A stretch of DNA of 49,071 nucleotides from Bacteriovorax sp. (GCA_028710485.1 JAQTTZ010000020.1:1-49071), one strand, 5' to 3'. Positions 34,431 through 42,928 are shown, counted from the stretch's first letter. Notes: generated by a model not told the origin, from the letters alone. Translations and numbers: made by a program.

Positions 34431-35411
34431 TTATCTTCCACCGCGAGTTCTCGGTGCTCCCATCGGACTAAAAGGATTAGAAGACCCAGATTTTTTATCA
34501 CTGACCTTAAACTCTTGAACTAAAATAATATCGCCAACATTTAGACCGCTGACAATTTCAGTTTTCTTTCCATCTGTTAAACCTAATTGAACTTCACGCT
34601 CAAGAGGTTTTTCTGTCACACCATTAGGGTTAGGAGTCATCACTAGGCTTAGCCCTTCGATATTTTTAATGGACTCAGTCGGTACAACGATTATGTCATT
34701 TTTACTTTGAACATTAAAAATCACATTGGCAGTCATACCACTTCTCATATAGACAGGAGCTACATCAGGAAGAACATCTACAATATAAGTTGTTACGTTG
34801 TTCACAGTCTTTGCATCAAAAGCGATTTGATCGACTTGAGCTTCAATTGTTTCTTCCGGATATGCATCGAGAGTAATTTTTGCTTTTTGTTTTAATTTAA
34901 TTTGAGCAATATCTGTTTCATCAACTTGAGCTTTCACAGTTAAGCGGTCAGACATAACCAGAATGGCATCTTGAGTAGTAAAAGTTTGTCCCGACTCGAC
35001 ATTCTTCTGAATGACTGTCCCATTAATCGCGGCCAATATAGGCGTTGCCCGATACATTTCTTCCCAGTCTTTTACTTCTTGAGGCCCTTTAGCACTGGCC
35101 GCATCCAACATCGCTGCTCTTTCGGTAGAACTCATCCAAGCAAGGACTTGTCCTTTTTTCACGACTGCACCTTCCATGATTAATACTTTTTCTATTCTTC
35201 CGGGAATTGGTGGTTTGATTTCAACTTTATTTTCCGGTTGAACAACCCCAGTACTTAGAATTTGAACGCTAATACTTCCTTTTTTTACTATATGCTCAAC
35301 ATAGGTCATTGCTGTTTCAGTTTTATTTCTTAAAAGTTTAAAACCTGCAAATCCTAATATCAGTACTGCTGCTAATGCAATTCCTATTTTTTTTGTATTA
35401 GTAGCATTCAT
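34431..35411 (-). CDS. macA: MacA-type periplasmic adaptor
   Basis: A 326-aa membrane-fusion protein from ATG 35411 (overlaps the tolC stop as ATGA). TM anchor at residues 6-24 (IGIALAAVLILGFAGF), a split lipoyl domain (VEIKPPIPGRIEKVLIMEGAVVKKGQVLAWM and PILAAINGTVIQKNVESGQ), and a beta-barrel region. The coiled-coil hairpin between the lipoyl halves is very short (about 30 residues), so contact with TolC would differ from E. coli MacA. A Gly/Arg/Pro-rich tail ends the chain. Confidence 0.93.
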   Translation of the reverse strand: MNATNTKKIGIALAAVLILGFAGFKLLRNKTETAMTYVEHIVKKGSISVQILSTGVVQPENKVEIKPPIPGRIEKVLIMEGAVVKKGQVLAWMSSTERAAMLDAASAKGPQEVKDWEEMYRATPILAAINGTVIQKNVESGQTFTTQDAILVMSDRLTVKAQVDETDIAQIKLKQKAKITLDAYPEETIEAQVDQIAFDAKTVNNVTTYIVDVLPDVAPVYMRSGMTANVIFNVQSKNDIIVVPTESIKNIEGLSLVMTPNPNGVTEKPLEREVQLGLTDGKKTEIVSGLNVGDIILVQEFKVSDKKSGSSNPFSPMGAPRTRGGR

Positions 35412-36661
35412 GGAATAACCCCTTTTCCTTGTGCCTGCTCCCATGCAGCTTCAGCAATAACTCTCTCTCGTTCCGTTTGTAATAAAGTTTTCTGGCGAAC
35501 AATTAAATCATTTTCAATAGTGTCCCAATCGATGAATGAGATCAGCCCATTATTGTATTGGGCCTTGGCGATTCTTTCTCGTGAACTTGCGGCCAGAAGA
35601 AAGGCTTGATCCACTTCTAGCTTCATCACTGCTTCAATATAAGAAGTGTAGGCCTGTTTTAAATTTGTGACACTTGTTTCTTCTGTATTTTTTCTAGTCA
35701 TTGCACTTGCACGATAATCTTCAGTGGCACTTTTGTAAGTATAATAATCTTTGCCCCCAGCAAAGAGAGGAAAATTGACTGCAGCGCCTACTACCCAAGT
35801 ACTATTTGGAGAATATGATTCGCGCCCAGTTTTCCCAACACTTTGAGTGAGATTCAGTGACGGATAAAAAGCGGAATTGGATAAATCTATTGAAGACTTG
35901 GCCGCTTGTTCATTATAAAAAGCTTTTTTATAATCAGGTATATCTTTGACTAAATTCTTATAATCAATTTTTTGATTGGATTCAAAAAGAGGTGCTTGGA
36001 CCGGAACGGACCCAACGACTTCGAGTGAATTAAAATCTTCCCGTCCTAAAACTCTTGCGAGCTGTGATTGAAAAATTTCCAGCGAATGACTGGCCACCAG
36101 ATTGTCGTATTTTGCTTGAGCTAAATAGGCCTTAGATAAATTGAGAGAACCAATATTCTCTCTCCCACTCTCAAATCTCAATTGAACTAATTTTACGTTT
36201 GCTTCACGCCTCTTGGTGATGTCATCAGTTAATTTGATATATTTTTGAGAATAAATTAAACCCATGAAAGTTGTTTTTAAATCAAAGCTAATTTTGGCCT
36301 TAATGCTTTCAAGATTGGCCTCTGCTCCAGATTTAACAAAGCCGGCCTGATCAACTTTTGAAGCATCAGCAAATCCTGAAAATAAATTTTCCGTTGCATT
36401 AAGCGTAGCGGTGTAATATTTAGGGGAATCGGTTGAATCATAGTTATAACTGGCCGTTGCATTTATTTGCGGCAAATAACCACTACGAGCTACCTTTATC
36501 TTATAGCTTGAAGATTGTAGCGAGCTAGTTGCCGCTTTTAATTCTGAATTAGCATTCGTCGCTTCCTGTACTCCGGTCTGCCAGGTGATTACTTCCGCAC
36601 CATAAACTCTCAGTGTGCCTATTGCAAAAAGGGCAGGCAGCGCCCAAAAAGTTAACCTCAT
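35408..36661 (-). CDS. TolC-family outer-membrane channel
   Basis: A 417-aa outer-membrane efflux protein from ATG 36661 (TTG 36676 is upstream and would overlap the lipoprotein gene). Signal peptide MRLTFWALPALFAIGTLRVYGAEV, then the two repeated helical/beta units of TolC: ANSELKAATSSLQSSSYKIKVARSGYLPQINATASYNY and FYNEQAAKSSIDLSNSAFYPSLNLTQSVG. A tight 2-nt gap to the upstream lipoprotein and a 4-nt overlap with macA show operon structure. Confidence 0.93.
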   Translation of the reverse strand: MRLTFWALPALFAIGTLRVYGAEVITWQTGVQEATNANSELKAATSSLQSSSYKIKVARSGYLPQINATASYNYDSTDSPKYYTATLNATENLFSGFADASKVDQAGFVKSGAEANLESIKAKISFDLKTTFMGLIYSQKYIKLTDDITKRREANVKLVQLRFESGRENIGSLNLSKAYLAQAKYDNLVASHSLEIFQSQLARVLGREDFNSLEVVGSVPVQAPLFESNQKIDYKNLVKDIPDYKKAFYNEQAAKSSIDLSNSAFYPSLNLTQSVGKTGRESYSPNSTWVVGAAVNFPLFAGGKDYYTYKSATEDYRASAMTRKNTEETSVTNLKQAYTSYIEAVMKLEVDQAFLLAASSRERIAKAQYNNGLISFIDWDTIENDLIVRQKTLLQTERERVIAEAAWEQAQGKGVIP

Positions 36662-36663
36662 CT

Positions 36664-36831
36664 TTAATAATCCCAATCATTGTGAAATTGGTTAAAAGTT
36701 CTAGGTTGCGTTTTATAAGTACTACCTTCTGGAACGCTCATCTCAGGTTTACCTGGGTTAATTGGAGTTGAGGCGCAAGCAGTAAAAAATACCGCCATCA
36801 CCAATACTAAAATTCCACTTGTTGTTTTCAT
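36664..36831 (-). CDS. Small lipoprotein of the efflux operon
   Basis: A 55-aa open frame between marR and tolC, read by eye. ATG 36831 has GAGAGGTAG upstream. Lipobox FTAC gives Cys19 in MKTTSGILVLVMAVFFTAC, followed by a Pro-rich 36-residue tail (ASTPINPGKPEMSVPEG...HNDWDY). Spacing is 24 nt after marR and 2 nt before tolC. Its place in the operon suggests a small accessory piece of the MacAB-TolC pump; function otherwise unknown. Confidence 0.82.
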   Translation of the reverse strand: MKTTSGILVLVMAVFFTACASTPINPGKPEMSVPEGSTYKTQPRTFNQFHNDWDY

Positions 36832-36855
36832 ATACTACCTCTCATTTTAAAAGCT

Positions 36856-37302
36856 TTAGTTGTCTTTTGCTCTTGCTGATAAAAATAATTTTTCCAGTGC
36901 CATTAAACCACGGGCCAAATCATCTCTATCCTGTTCATCAAGACAACTTATTTGCTCTTTCAAGTTTGCTTGTGCATGCTTTCGTGTTTTCTTAAAAAAA
37001 ACATCACCAATACTCGTTAAGTTCAAATGAAAATGTCTACGATCATCAACGTTTGCTTCTCTCTTTACAAATCCCTTGGCCACTAAACCATCAATCATTT
37101 TTGACATCGCCGCCTGACTAGTGCCTTGAGCTTTTGCGATATCGCAGGCCACATTATTACCGCGAAAAATACTAGCTAAAATTCTGAATTGTGGCACCGT
37201 TAACTCTTCATTCATGGTCGACCTCATCTCTGTCCGAATCCAATTCATCGAAGGCGGGATGATTTCCATAAGCTTTTTAGCAATTTCGTTAGGCTCGGAC
37301 AT
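36856..37302 (-). CDS. MarR-family regulator
   Basis: A 148-aa winged-helix repressor: FRILASIFRGNNVACDIAKAQGTSQAAMSKMIDGLVAKGFVKREANVDDRRHFHLNLTSIG covers the recognition helix and wing (DDRR). It is the first gene of the marR-lipoprotein-tolC-macAB operon, so autoregulated control of efflux by a small ligand is likely. AGGTTAAG precedes ATG 37302. Confidence 0.94.
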   Translation of the reverse strand: MSEPNEIAKKLMEIIPPSMNWIRTEMRSTMNEELTVPQFRILASIFRGNNVACDIAKAQGTSQAAMSKMIDGLVAKGFVKREANVDDRRHFHLNLTSIGDVFFKKTRKHAQANLKEQISCLDEQDRDDLARGLMALEKLFLSARAKDN

Positions 37303-37320
37303 ACTTAACCTTGTATATAG

Positions 37321-37361
37321 TTAACTAAGTTAATTATATGCCCCATCAAAAACCAGGTCAA
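37321..37361 (-). promoter_or_regulatory. Promoter and MarR-type operator of the efflux operon
   Basis: On the minus strand, TTGACC (37361-37356) and TATAAT (37338-37333) are separated by exactly 17 bp. The -10 abuts a 13-bp perfect palindrome TTAACT-A-AGTTAA (37321-37333), covering the transcription start. A bound MarR dimer there would block initiation. Confidence 0.8.
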
Positions 37362-37472
37362 GTTAGACAATATATTGATTTCTTAGGAGGTAAAACTATC
37401 CTGATTAGGTATTAGAGAATTTAATTATGGAAAAATTGTGGAAGAATAACTGACTAAATCAGGTCATTTTTT

Positions 37473-39347
37473 TTAACCAAAAAGCTCTTTGGCCAAATCA
37501 AATAACTTATTTTTTGCCAGATAGTTTTTAACGAAATTTTTATTCTCAGGTTTGTACCAAAAGAAAAAGGTTCGCTGTCTGGTTTTGTCATCAAGACTAA
37601 TCGCGGTCTTCACTTCTTTTAAAGTATAAGGATGGTAACCGGAATAATAAATTTCTGTAGCAACTGTCATGGGCGTTGGAGTGAAGTCTTGAACTTGCTC
37701 AAGCCTGTAACCTAATTTCTTGGTTTTGACAGCTAATCTTGCCATATCTTCAGGAGTACAGGCCGGATGAGAAGAGATAAAATATGGAATAATCTCTTGG
37801 CGAATACCTTTTTTGCGACTGATTTCTTCAAACTTCTTTTTAAATGTTTCAAAATAATGAAATGCCGGTTTTCTCATGGCCTTTAATACGTGATCTTCCG
37901 TATGCTCGGGGGCCACTTTTAATCTTCCCGAAACATGGTGGGTAATTAACTGTTCGACATACTCTTCGTCTTTTTTTGGATCCAATGATCTTTCATTAAA
38001 CATTAAATCATATCTAAGCCCCGAACTGACGAATGCTTTTTTAACTTTTGGATGAGCAGCAACTTCGCGGTAAAGCTCAGTCATTTTTGAAGGATCAGCA
38101 TCAAGGTTTTTACAAATTACAGGATGCACACAGGAAGGAGCAGCACACTTATCACAAATCGCCTGGTCTATTCCTTTCATCTGATACATGTTAGCGGATG
38201 GTCCCCCCATGTCGCTGATATATCCTTTATAGTCTTTCATTTTGGCGATTTCTTCCAACTCTTTAATGATGGAATCTTTAGAACGACTGGCAATCATTTT
38301 TCCCTGATGAGCAGAGATGGTACAAAATGAACATCCACCAAAACATCCACGGTGAGTATTGAGAGAAAATTTAATCATCTCATAGGCTGAGATAGGTCCT
38401 CTCTCTTTATATTTGGGGTGAGGAAGTCTGGTATAAGGCAAATCAAATGAAGCATCAATTTCCTTTTCAGTCATGGTCTGAAATGGAGGATTGATAACCA
38501 ATATTTTATTTTCTACTTTTTGGATTAAACGATTGGCGAATTGTTTATTCGATTCAACTTCGACATACATAAAATTGCGAGAGTATTTCTTTTTATCAAT
38601 TAAACATTCTTCATGAGAAGTTAACTCTTGATCACCCCATATTATATTTTTCATGGGCAATTTTTCTTTTTGATCTATTAAAAAGGCAGTTTGAGGGATG
38701 GCCAACATTTCATTAAAGGGCACACCTTCCAACATTAATTTGACCATTTCTTTTAATGGTTGCTCACCCATTCCGTAAACCAGCAAATCAGCACCGGAAG
38801 TTGAGAGAATATTGGGCAATAATTTATCACTCCAAAAATCATAATGAGTAACTCGGCGTAAAGATGCTTCAATTCCACCAATCATGACTGGAGTATCAGG
38901 ATAAAGTTCTTTTAAAATTTTAGTATAAACAGATGTGGCGTAATCAGGGCGGTGATCAGTTGCTCCACCGGGTGTGTAAGCATCTTCAGAGCGCTTGCGC
39001 TTTCCGGCAGTGTACTTATTAACCATTGAATCCATATTTCCAGAAGTCACACCAAAGAAATATTTTGGAGCGCCAAATTTTTTAAAATCGCGAAGGTCAT
39101 CTTGCCAGTTTGGCTGAGCGATAATGGCAACTTTAAGTCCCATCGCTTCTAATAATCGTCCCATGACCGCTGCCCCAAAGGCCGGGTGATCGACATAGGC
39201 ATCTCCTGTGACCAAAAGAACATCAAGTTGATCCCATCCACGCTTCTTGGCTTCCTTAACAGTTGTTGGGAGCCATGCAGTTATGGGAAGTTCATTCGAA
39301 CAACTATTAGTATTAATTTCTTTGGTGTCTTTTAGCTCTATACTCAT
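37473..39347 (-). CDS. ygiQ: YgiQ-family radical SAM protein
   Basis: A 624-aa protein of the YgiQ (UPF0313) family. N-terminal B12-binding-like region with LLVTGDAYVDHPAFGAAVMGRLLEAMG and PVMIGGIEASLRRVTHYDFWSD; the radical SAM cluster motif is in NTHRGCFGGCSFCTISAHQG (CxxxCxxC). A Cys-rich insertion (CDKCAAPSCVHPVIC) follows. Reaction unknown; the domain order fits radical SAM methylases or methylthiolases. ATG 39347 has little Shine-Dalgarno. Confidence 0.95.
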   Translation of the reverse strand: MSIELKDTKEINTNSCSNELPITAWLPTTVKEAKKRGWDQLDVLLVTGDAYVDHPAFGAAVMGRLLEAMGLKVAIIAQPNWQDDLRDFKKFGAPKYFFGVTSGNMDSMVNKYTAGKRKRSEDAYTPGGATDHRPDYATSVYTKILKELYPDTPVMIGGIEASLRRVTHYDFWSDKLLPNILSTSGADLLVYGMGEQPLKEMVKLMLEGVPFNEMLAIPQTAFLIDQKEKLPMKNIIWGDQELTSHEECLIDKKKYSRNFMYVEVESNKQFANRLIQKVENKILVINPPFQTMTEKEIDASFDLPYTRLPHPKYKERGPISAYEMIKFSLNTHRGCFGGCSFCTISAHQGKMIASRSKDSIIKELEEIAKMKDYKGYISDMGGPSANMYQMKGIDQAICDKCAAPSCVHPVICKNLDADPSKMTELYREVAAHPKVKKAFVSSGLRYDLMFNERSLDPKKDEEYVEQLITHHVSGRLKVAPEHTEDHVLKAMRKPAFHYFETFKKKFEEISRKKGIRQEIIPYFISSHPACTPEDMARLAVKTKKLGYRLEQVQDFTPTPMTVATEIYYSGYHPYTLKEVKTAISLDDKTRQRTFFFWYKPENKNFVKNYLAKNKLFDLAKELFG

Positions 39348-39398
39348 GTTGAGCTTTATAAACCCAAATAGTTACGATTGATATCAATAAGGTGATTT

Positions 39399-39653
39399 TT
39401 ACAGGGGAAATAGCCTCTTCCACCATGATCTTTTGGGATGAATTCTTATCCAACCTCTTTCTTTATCTATGGTAACCCTCTTAATGAGCTTTTTCTTCTC
39501 AAGTAAATTTATTATGTTTTGTAGTTGCTCTTTGTCGAAGTCGGGAAAATCCTTTAACAGATCACTATCAAAATCAAGAATGATCTGAGAAAAGGTCATG
39601 GGCTCAAAAAAAGAAAGTGTCGCGAGCACGAGGTTTTCAAGTTTTGTGTTCAT
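39399..39653 (-). CDS. Small winged-helix-like protein
   Basis: An 84-aa protein, last gene in a minus-strand run. FSQIILDFDSDLL...QNIINLLEKKKLIKRVTID resembles a winged-helix fold (helix, recognition helix, beta wing with KERGWIRIHP), and it ends in a basic-aromatic tail SWWKRLFPL. It lies 8 nt after the AI-2E-type permease. Unknown role; DNA binding is only suggested by the pattern. Confidence 0.68.
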   Translation of the reverse strand: MNTKLENLVLATLSFFEPMTFSQIILDFDSDLLKDFPDFDKEQLQNIINLLEKKKLIKRVTIDKERGWIRIHPKRSWWKRLFPL

Positions 39654-39661
39654 TGGATTTT

Positions 39662-40717
39662 TTATTCCTGGTTTCTTTCCGGAAAATAATCATCAAGGAT
39701 AATCGGTAAGGCCCCAAAAGTGAGTAGGGCCAATAAAGGTCCTACAAATAATCCAGGAAGTCCCATCACCAAAACGCCTCCGATAATTGCTAAAAAAGTT
39801 ATGAAGCCGTGAACTTTTACTTCTCCAAGGCCAGTGAGATAAGGGCGAACAATATTATCAGCAATACCTGAGATAAGTGCGACCACGACCATGGCAATAC
39901 CGGCCCCTGTTTTGTGTTCTAAAAAAGCGAGAATAGCAATGCAGAAAGCAAATGGTCCTGCTCCAAAAAGAGGAATAAAAGAAAGGAAGAAAGTACAAAT
40001 GAAAATAATAAAAGCATCCCCTATCCCACAGAAGAATGCTCCTCCTGCCACGATACTGGCCTGAACGATTCCAGTCAGAACATTAGAAAAGAAAACTTCT
40101 TTGCAGCATGTTTTTATTAAAGTGATAAAACGGTCACCATTTTCTTTGGTGAAATAAAAATAACGATCAAAAATTTTTCGAATATGTTCTTCATTCGCCA
40201 GGAAAAAATAAAAAGAAACAATGGTAACAAAACCCAATAAAACAATATTGGGAATCTGGGAGAGGATGGTACTAAAAAGATTTAAAATATATTTTCCGGC
40301 AGTCGTCATAAAACTGTCAAACTGCTCCCTCACTGTTGTCGGGTCAAGATTATTGAGGTCAGAAAAATTATCGAGAACAGCATAAATACGATCTTCAATA
40401 TTATGTTTGGTCGCAATTAATGACTGCTCAGACAGAAAGGTACTGACAGCTTTCGATCCACGAATCAACACAACGGTTACAGGAGCAATACCAACAACAA
40501 ATAAGAGGAAAGTTAAAGCGATGAGAGATTTCTTGCGGCTATGCCCTTTTTTAATAAAATGACTTATAAAGGGACTGAAGGCCATGGCCAAAATCCCACC
40601 AAGCGCAACAGGAATAATAAATGGAACCAGAATATAAATAAAAGCAAAAATAATTAAAAGAGCTATGAGAATTTTAAAAAAATTTTTAATGAATTTATCT
40701 GATAGTGACTCACTCAT
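39662..40717 (-). CDS. AI-2E-family (PerM/YdiK-like) membrane permease
   Basis: A 351-aa integral membrane protein with about eight TMs. The family pattern is visible: YILVPFIIPVALGGILAMAFSPFISHFIKK, central FYFFLANEEHIRKIF, VLTGIVQASIVAGGAFFCGI, the conserved FIPLFGAGPF, and the C-terminal VHGFITFLAIIGGVLVMGLPGLFVGPLLAL. Substrates are diverse (autoinducer-2, ions) and not predictable. It overlaps the upstream DUF1469-like gene by 8 nt and has GGGGAGGAC before ATG 40717. Confidence 0.92.
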   Translation of the reverse strand: MSESLSDKFIKNFFKILIALLIIFAFIYILVPFIIPVALGGILAMAFSPFISHFIKKGHSRKKSLIALTFLLFVVGIAPVTVVLIRGSKAVSTFLSEQSLIATKHNIEDRIYAVLDNFSDLNNLDPTTVREQFDSFMTTAGKYILNLFSTILSQIPNIVLLGFVTIVSFYFFLANEEHIRKIFDRYFYFTKENGDRFITLIKTCCKEVFFSNVLTGIVQASIVAGGAFFCGIGDAFIIFICTFFLSFIPLFGAGPFAFCIAILAFLEHKTGAGIAMVVVALISGIADNIVRPYLTGLGEVKVHGFITFLAIIGGVLVMGLPGLFVGPLLALLTFGALPIILDDYFPERNQE

Positions 40718-41192
40718 TATGTCCTCCCCTATTTTCTTTGGAATGCTCTTTTCTCTCCTCTCGTTTGCATTCTCTTTCTTTGATAAAATCTAAAATCAAA
40801 AGAGAAACGACCGATTCGATTTGGACACCGATTGCATTTTGGGGAGCTTCTTCTTTTTGGATTTTCTCAATCTTAAAAATATTCAGCCATACATTTTTAT
40901 TGGTTGAATAAATCAAAACGCCGATACAAATAACCAAAAAAAGCAGGATAACTCCAATGGCAGGAGTAAAGACAAATGATCCAGCGTCTAGTTTATTTAA
41001 AACTCTCTCAATCAAGTGGCCCATTCCCATGCAAAACATGGTCAAAGCTCCAAGAGTGATAACAACCAGGATTAAAACTCGTCTGACTTGATTAAGTATT
41101 TCAACTGATATTTCCTGAGAGCGCTCGCCAATTAAACGGCGTTGCCCCATCATGAAGTTTAAAAACAATTCTCCCATTTTAAAAAAATCCAT
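40710..41192 (-). CDS. YqjE/DUF1469 (holin superfamily III-like) membrane protein
   Basis: A 160-aa protein with an amphipathic N-terminal region, two TMs (about residues 38-62 and 77-100), and a highly charged tail (RECKREERKEHSKENRGGH). The pattern and the YqjD/DUF883-type gene directly upstream (11 nt) match the yqjD-yqjE pair of enterobacteria. It may associate with the inner membrane or ribosomes under stress; the holin label is only a fold relation. Confidence 0.72.
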   Translation of the reverse strand: MDFFKMGELFLNFMMGQRRLIGERSQEISVEILNQVRRVLILVVITLGALTMFCMGMGHLIERVLNKLDAGSFVFTPAIGVILLFLVICIGVLIYSTNKNVWLNIFKIEKIQKEEAPQNAIGVQIESVVSLLILDFIKERECKREERKEHSKENRGGHNE

Positions 41193-41203
41193 TTCAATTC
41201 CTT

Positions 41204-41407
41204 CTATTTTTTTGAAAATAATTTACCGAGGAGAAAGCCCGCTCCAACTCCAATCGCAACAGAAGTTAAGGGATAGTTGCGAATAAATTCAGCAGTTTTT
41301 TCCTTGGCTTCTTTTAAGCGAAGCTCTAAATCTTCCAAGTCTTCTGACTTCATGCCAGTCAGGTCGCTTAAAGTTGAATGCGGTGATTTTTTATACAGAT
41401 CGCTCAC
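41204..41407 (-). CDS. YqjD/ElaB-like DUF883 protein
   Basis: A 67-aa protein starting at GTG 41407 (AGGAAGAG upstream; the start overlaps the preceding stop). An N-terminal helix (EDLEDLELRLKEAKEKTAEFIRNYP) is followed by a C-terminal Gly-rich TM (VAIGVGAGFLLGKLFSKK), the standard DUF883 layout. In E. coli such proteins tether ribosomes to the membrane in stationary phase. Here it leads into the YqjE-like gene. Confidence 0.87.
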   Translation of the reverse strand: MSDLYKKSPHSTLSDLTGMKSEDLEDLELRLKEAKEKTAEFIRNYPLTSVAIGVGAGFLLGKLFSKK

Positions 41408-41874
41408 TTTACTCTTCCTAGTTTTTGTCCTAGTTTTTGCAAGATTATTTCTTGAAGTTCAGTCACTCCGGCCTGCGTGCTAATAAAAAATCCTAAAACA
41501 TCGAACGATTTTTGGGTAATATTATATTGACCAGAAATGACTTGGTTAATCTTTCCGGTTGAATCAGAGGTGACAGTACTTATACTGCAAGATTGGCCTG
41601 AACAAATAGTAACATCATAAACAACATTAGTGCCATTCAATGAAGTGACAGCATCAGCGTTTAAACCTCGAGCTTTGTCTTCAACTCCAACTTGACCACC
41701 ATTTTTTTTGAGCACAATCGCTTTTTGTTGAACTTCATTAACAGCTTTACAACTAAGCTCGGCCCCCAGATCACAGTGGTAGCTCTGAGTTCCAACCGTT
41801 ACCTTAACTGTATCTTCAGCAAAAGAGCTGTTTGATATTAATAATATTAATCCTAGTCCTGTTATTAATTTAAT
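41404..41874 (-). CDS. Exported protein of unknown family, probable ATT start
   Basis: 156 aa if translation starts at ATT 41874. The open frame reaches ATG 41976, but that start would put 40 extra residues before the signal peptide. At ATT 41874 a perfect AAGGAG lies 7 nt upstream, and the protein becomes (M)KLITGLGLILLISNSSFA|ED, an ideal Sec signal. The mature part has four Cys (YHCDLGAELSC, ICSGQSC), likely two disulfides. I do not recognise it. Its stop overlaps the DUF883 start. First gene of the operon running to 39399. Confidence 0.72.
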   Translation of the reverse strand: MKLITGLGLILLISNSSFAEDTVKVTVGTQSYHCDLGAELSCKAVNEVQQKAIVLKKNGGQVGVEDKARGLNADAVTSLNGTNVVYDVTICSGQSCSISTVTSDSTGKINQVISGQYNITQKSFDVLGFFISTQAGVTELQEIILQKLGQKLGRVK

Positions 41875-41887
41875 AAATCCACTCCTT
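41872..41887 (-). promoter_or_regulatory. Strong Shine-Dalgarno before an ATT codon
   Basis: AAGGAG at 41887-41882, then seven nt, then ATT (41874-41872) in frame with the exported protein. There is no ATG, GTG or TTG at a matching distance. Non-AUG starts such as ATT are known for infC. Confidence 0.6.
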
Positions 41888-42041
41888 AAAAAAATTATCC
41901 TTCGATAATCATGACCCTCTTTCTTAAAATGTCGAGAAAAGGCTAAAAAAAATCTAAAATCGCCAAGTTGCACCATAATAAAATGCTATATTTTTTGCAC
42001 ATTACCTTTCACCAATTGCTTAATACGATTACCATTTCAGA

Positions 42042-42536
42042 ATGAAGAAAATCACAACCCTTATTTTATTTTCACTCCTATCCTTATCTGCGTCTGCTCA
42101 GACGGATTCTGTATCGACTATTAATAACTCGCTCAAAACTTTCGAAACCGATGGTTGCACGATGTTCATTGATGGAACTCCTTCTAAACCCGGGCTCTGG
42201 AAACATTGTTGTGTCGAACACGATATGCGCTACTGGTTTGGTGGCGATCAAAAAGACATGGATAAAACTGATTTACGCCTTAAGGCCTGTGTAAAAGAAG
42301 TAGCCGGAGCGATGTGGGCAGAACTTATTTATACTGGCGTACGGGTCGGACATAGCTCTCCTGTTAAAAATAAAACACACTGGGCCTGGGGTTGGACAAT
42401 TGAACGTGCCAACGCTCCACTAAGCTCAATGGAAAGTGATTATATTATTGAAGAAGTACGCCATCTTCCTTATGACCAGGATCTTTTAGAAAAATTTATT
42501 GAGCGCAACTTTAATAACCATAATGCCAAATTTTAA
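42042..42536 (+). CDS. Secreted phospholipase A2-like protein
   Basis: A 164-aa exported protein (signal MKKITTLILFSLLSLSASA). TDGCTMF (C39), then HCCVEHDMRYWFGG (C56, C57, H60, D61) and a Cys83 reproduce the CCxxHD core of secreted phospholipase A2, where His-Asp is catalytic. The Cys after HD in classical enzymes is replaced (HDMRYW), and the Ca-loop glycines are not obvious. Lipid hydrolysis is therefore plausible but unproven. It is adjacent to arfB, which overlaps its last codons. Confidence 0.8.
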   Translation: MKKITTLILFSLLSLSASAQTDSVSTINNSLKTFETDGCTMFIDGTPSKPGLWKHCCVEHDMRYWFGGDQKDMDKTDLRLKACVKEVAGAMWAELIYTGVRVGHSSPVKNKTHWAWGWTIERANAPLSSMESDYIIEEVRHLPYDQDLLEKFIERNFNNHNAKF

Positions 42537-42924
42537 AATCCCCGAAAGCGAATTTACTTTTTCCTTTTCAAGAAGTTCTGGGCCTGGCGGACAAAACGTA
42601 AATAAGGTCAATACCAAGGCCACATTGCACTGGAACGCTTTTGCCAATACCTCTTTGCCTAAAGATGTACTCGAGCGCTTTATCAAAAAATATTTTAATC
42701 GATTAAGTGATGAAGGAGTGCTAACTCTCGTTAGTCAAAAGAGTCGCTCTCAAACTTTAAACACAACTGATGTTGTCGAAAAACTTTATGAGATGATCAA
42801 TTCGGTGGCGGTTGCTCCTAAAAAAAGATTGGCCACTAAACCTAGTCGGGGAAGCATAAATAAACGCTTGAATGAAAAAAAATCTCACGGGGATAAGAAA
42901 AAAAGTCGCCAGGAAAAATATTAA
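42523..42924 (+). CDS. arfB: Ribosome-rescue peptidyl-tRNA hydrolase ArfB
   Basis: A 133-aa release-factor-like protein. ATG 42523 gives MPNFKIPESEFTFSFSRSSG, placing GGQ at residues 22-24, as in YaeJ/ArfB; TTG 42499 is an alternative start. The GGQ frees nascent chains from stalled ribosomes, and the Lys/Arg-rich tail (RLATKPSRGS...KKSHGDKKKSRQEK) inserts in the mRNA channel. It overlaps the phospholipase-like gene by at least 14 nt. Confidence 0.93.
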   Translation: MPNFKIPESEFTFSFSRSSGPGGQNVNKVNTKATLHWNAFANTSLPKDVLERFIKKYFNRLSDEGVLTLVSQKSRSQTLNTTDVVEKLYEMINSVAVAPKKRLATKPSRGSINKRLNEKKSHGDKKKSRQEKY

Positions 42925-42928
42925 TTAG

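Noticed and set aside
37441-37480. Possible plus-strand terminator with T8
   Set aside because: Only 4-bp stems and no plus-strand gene upstream to terminate.
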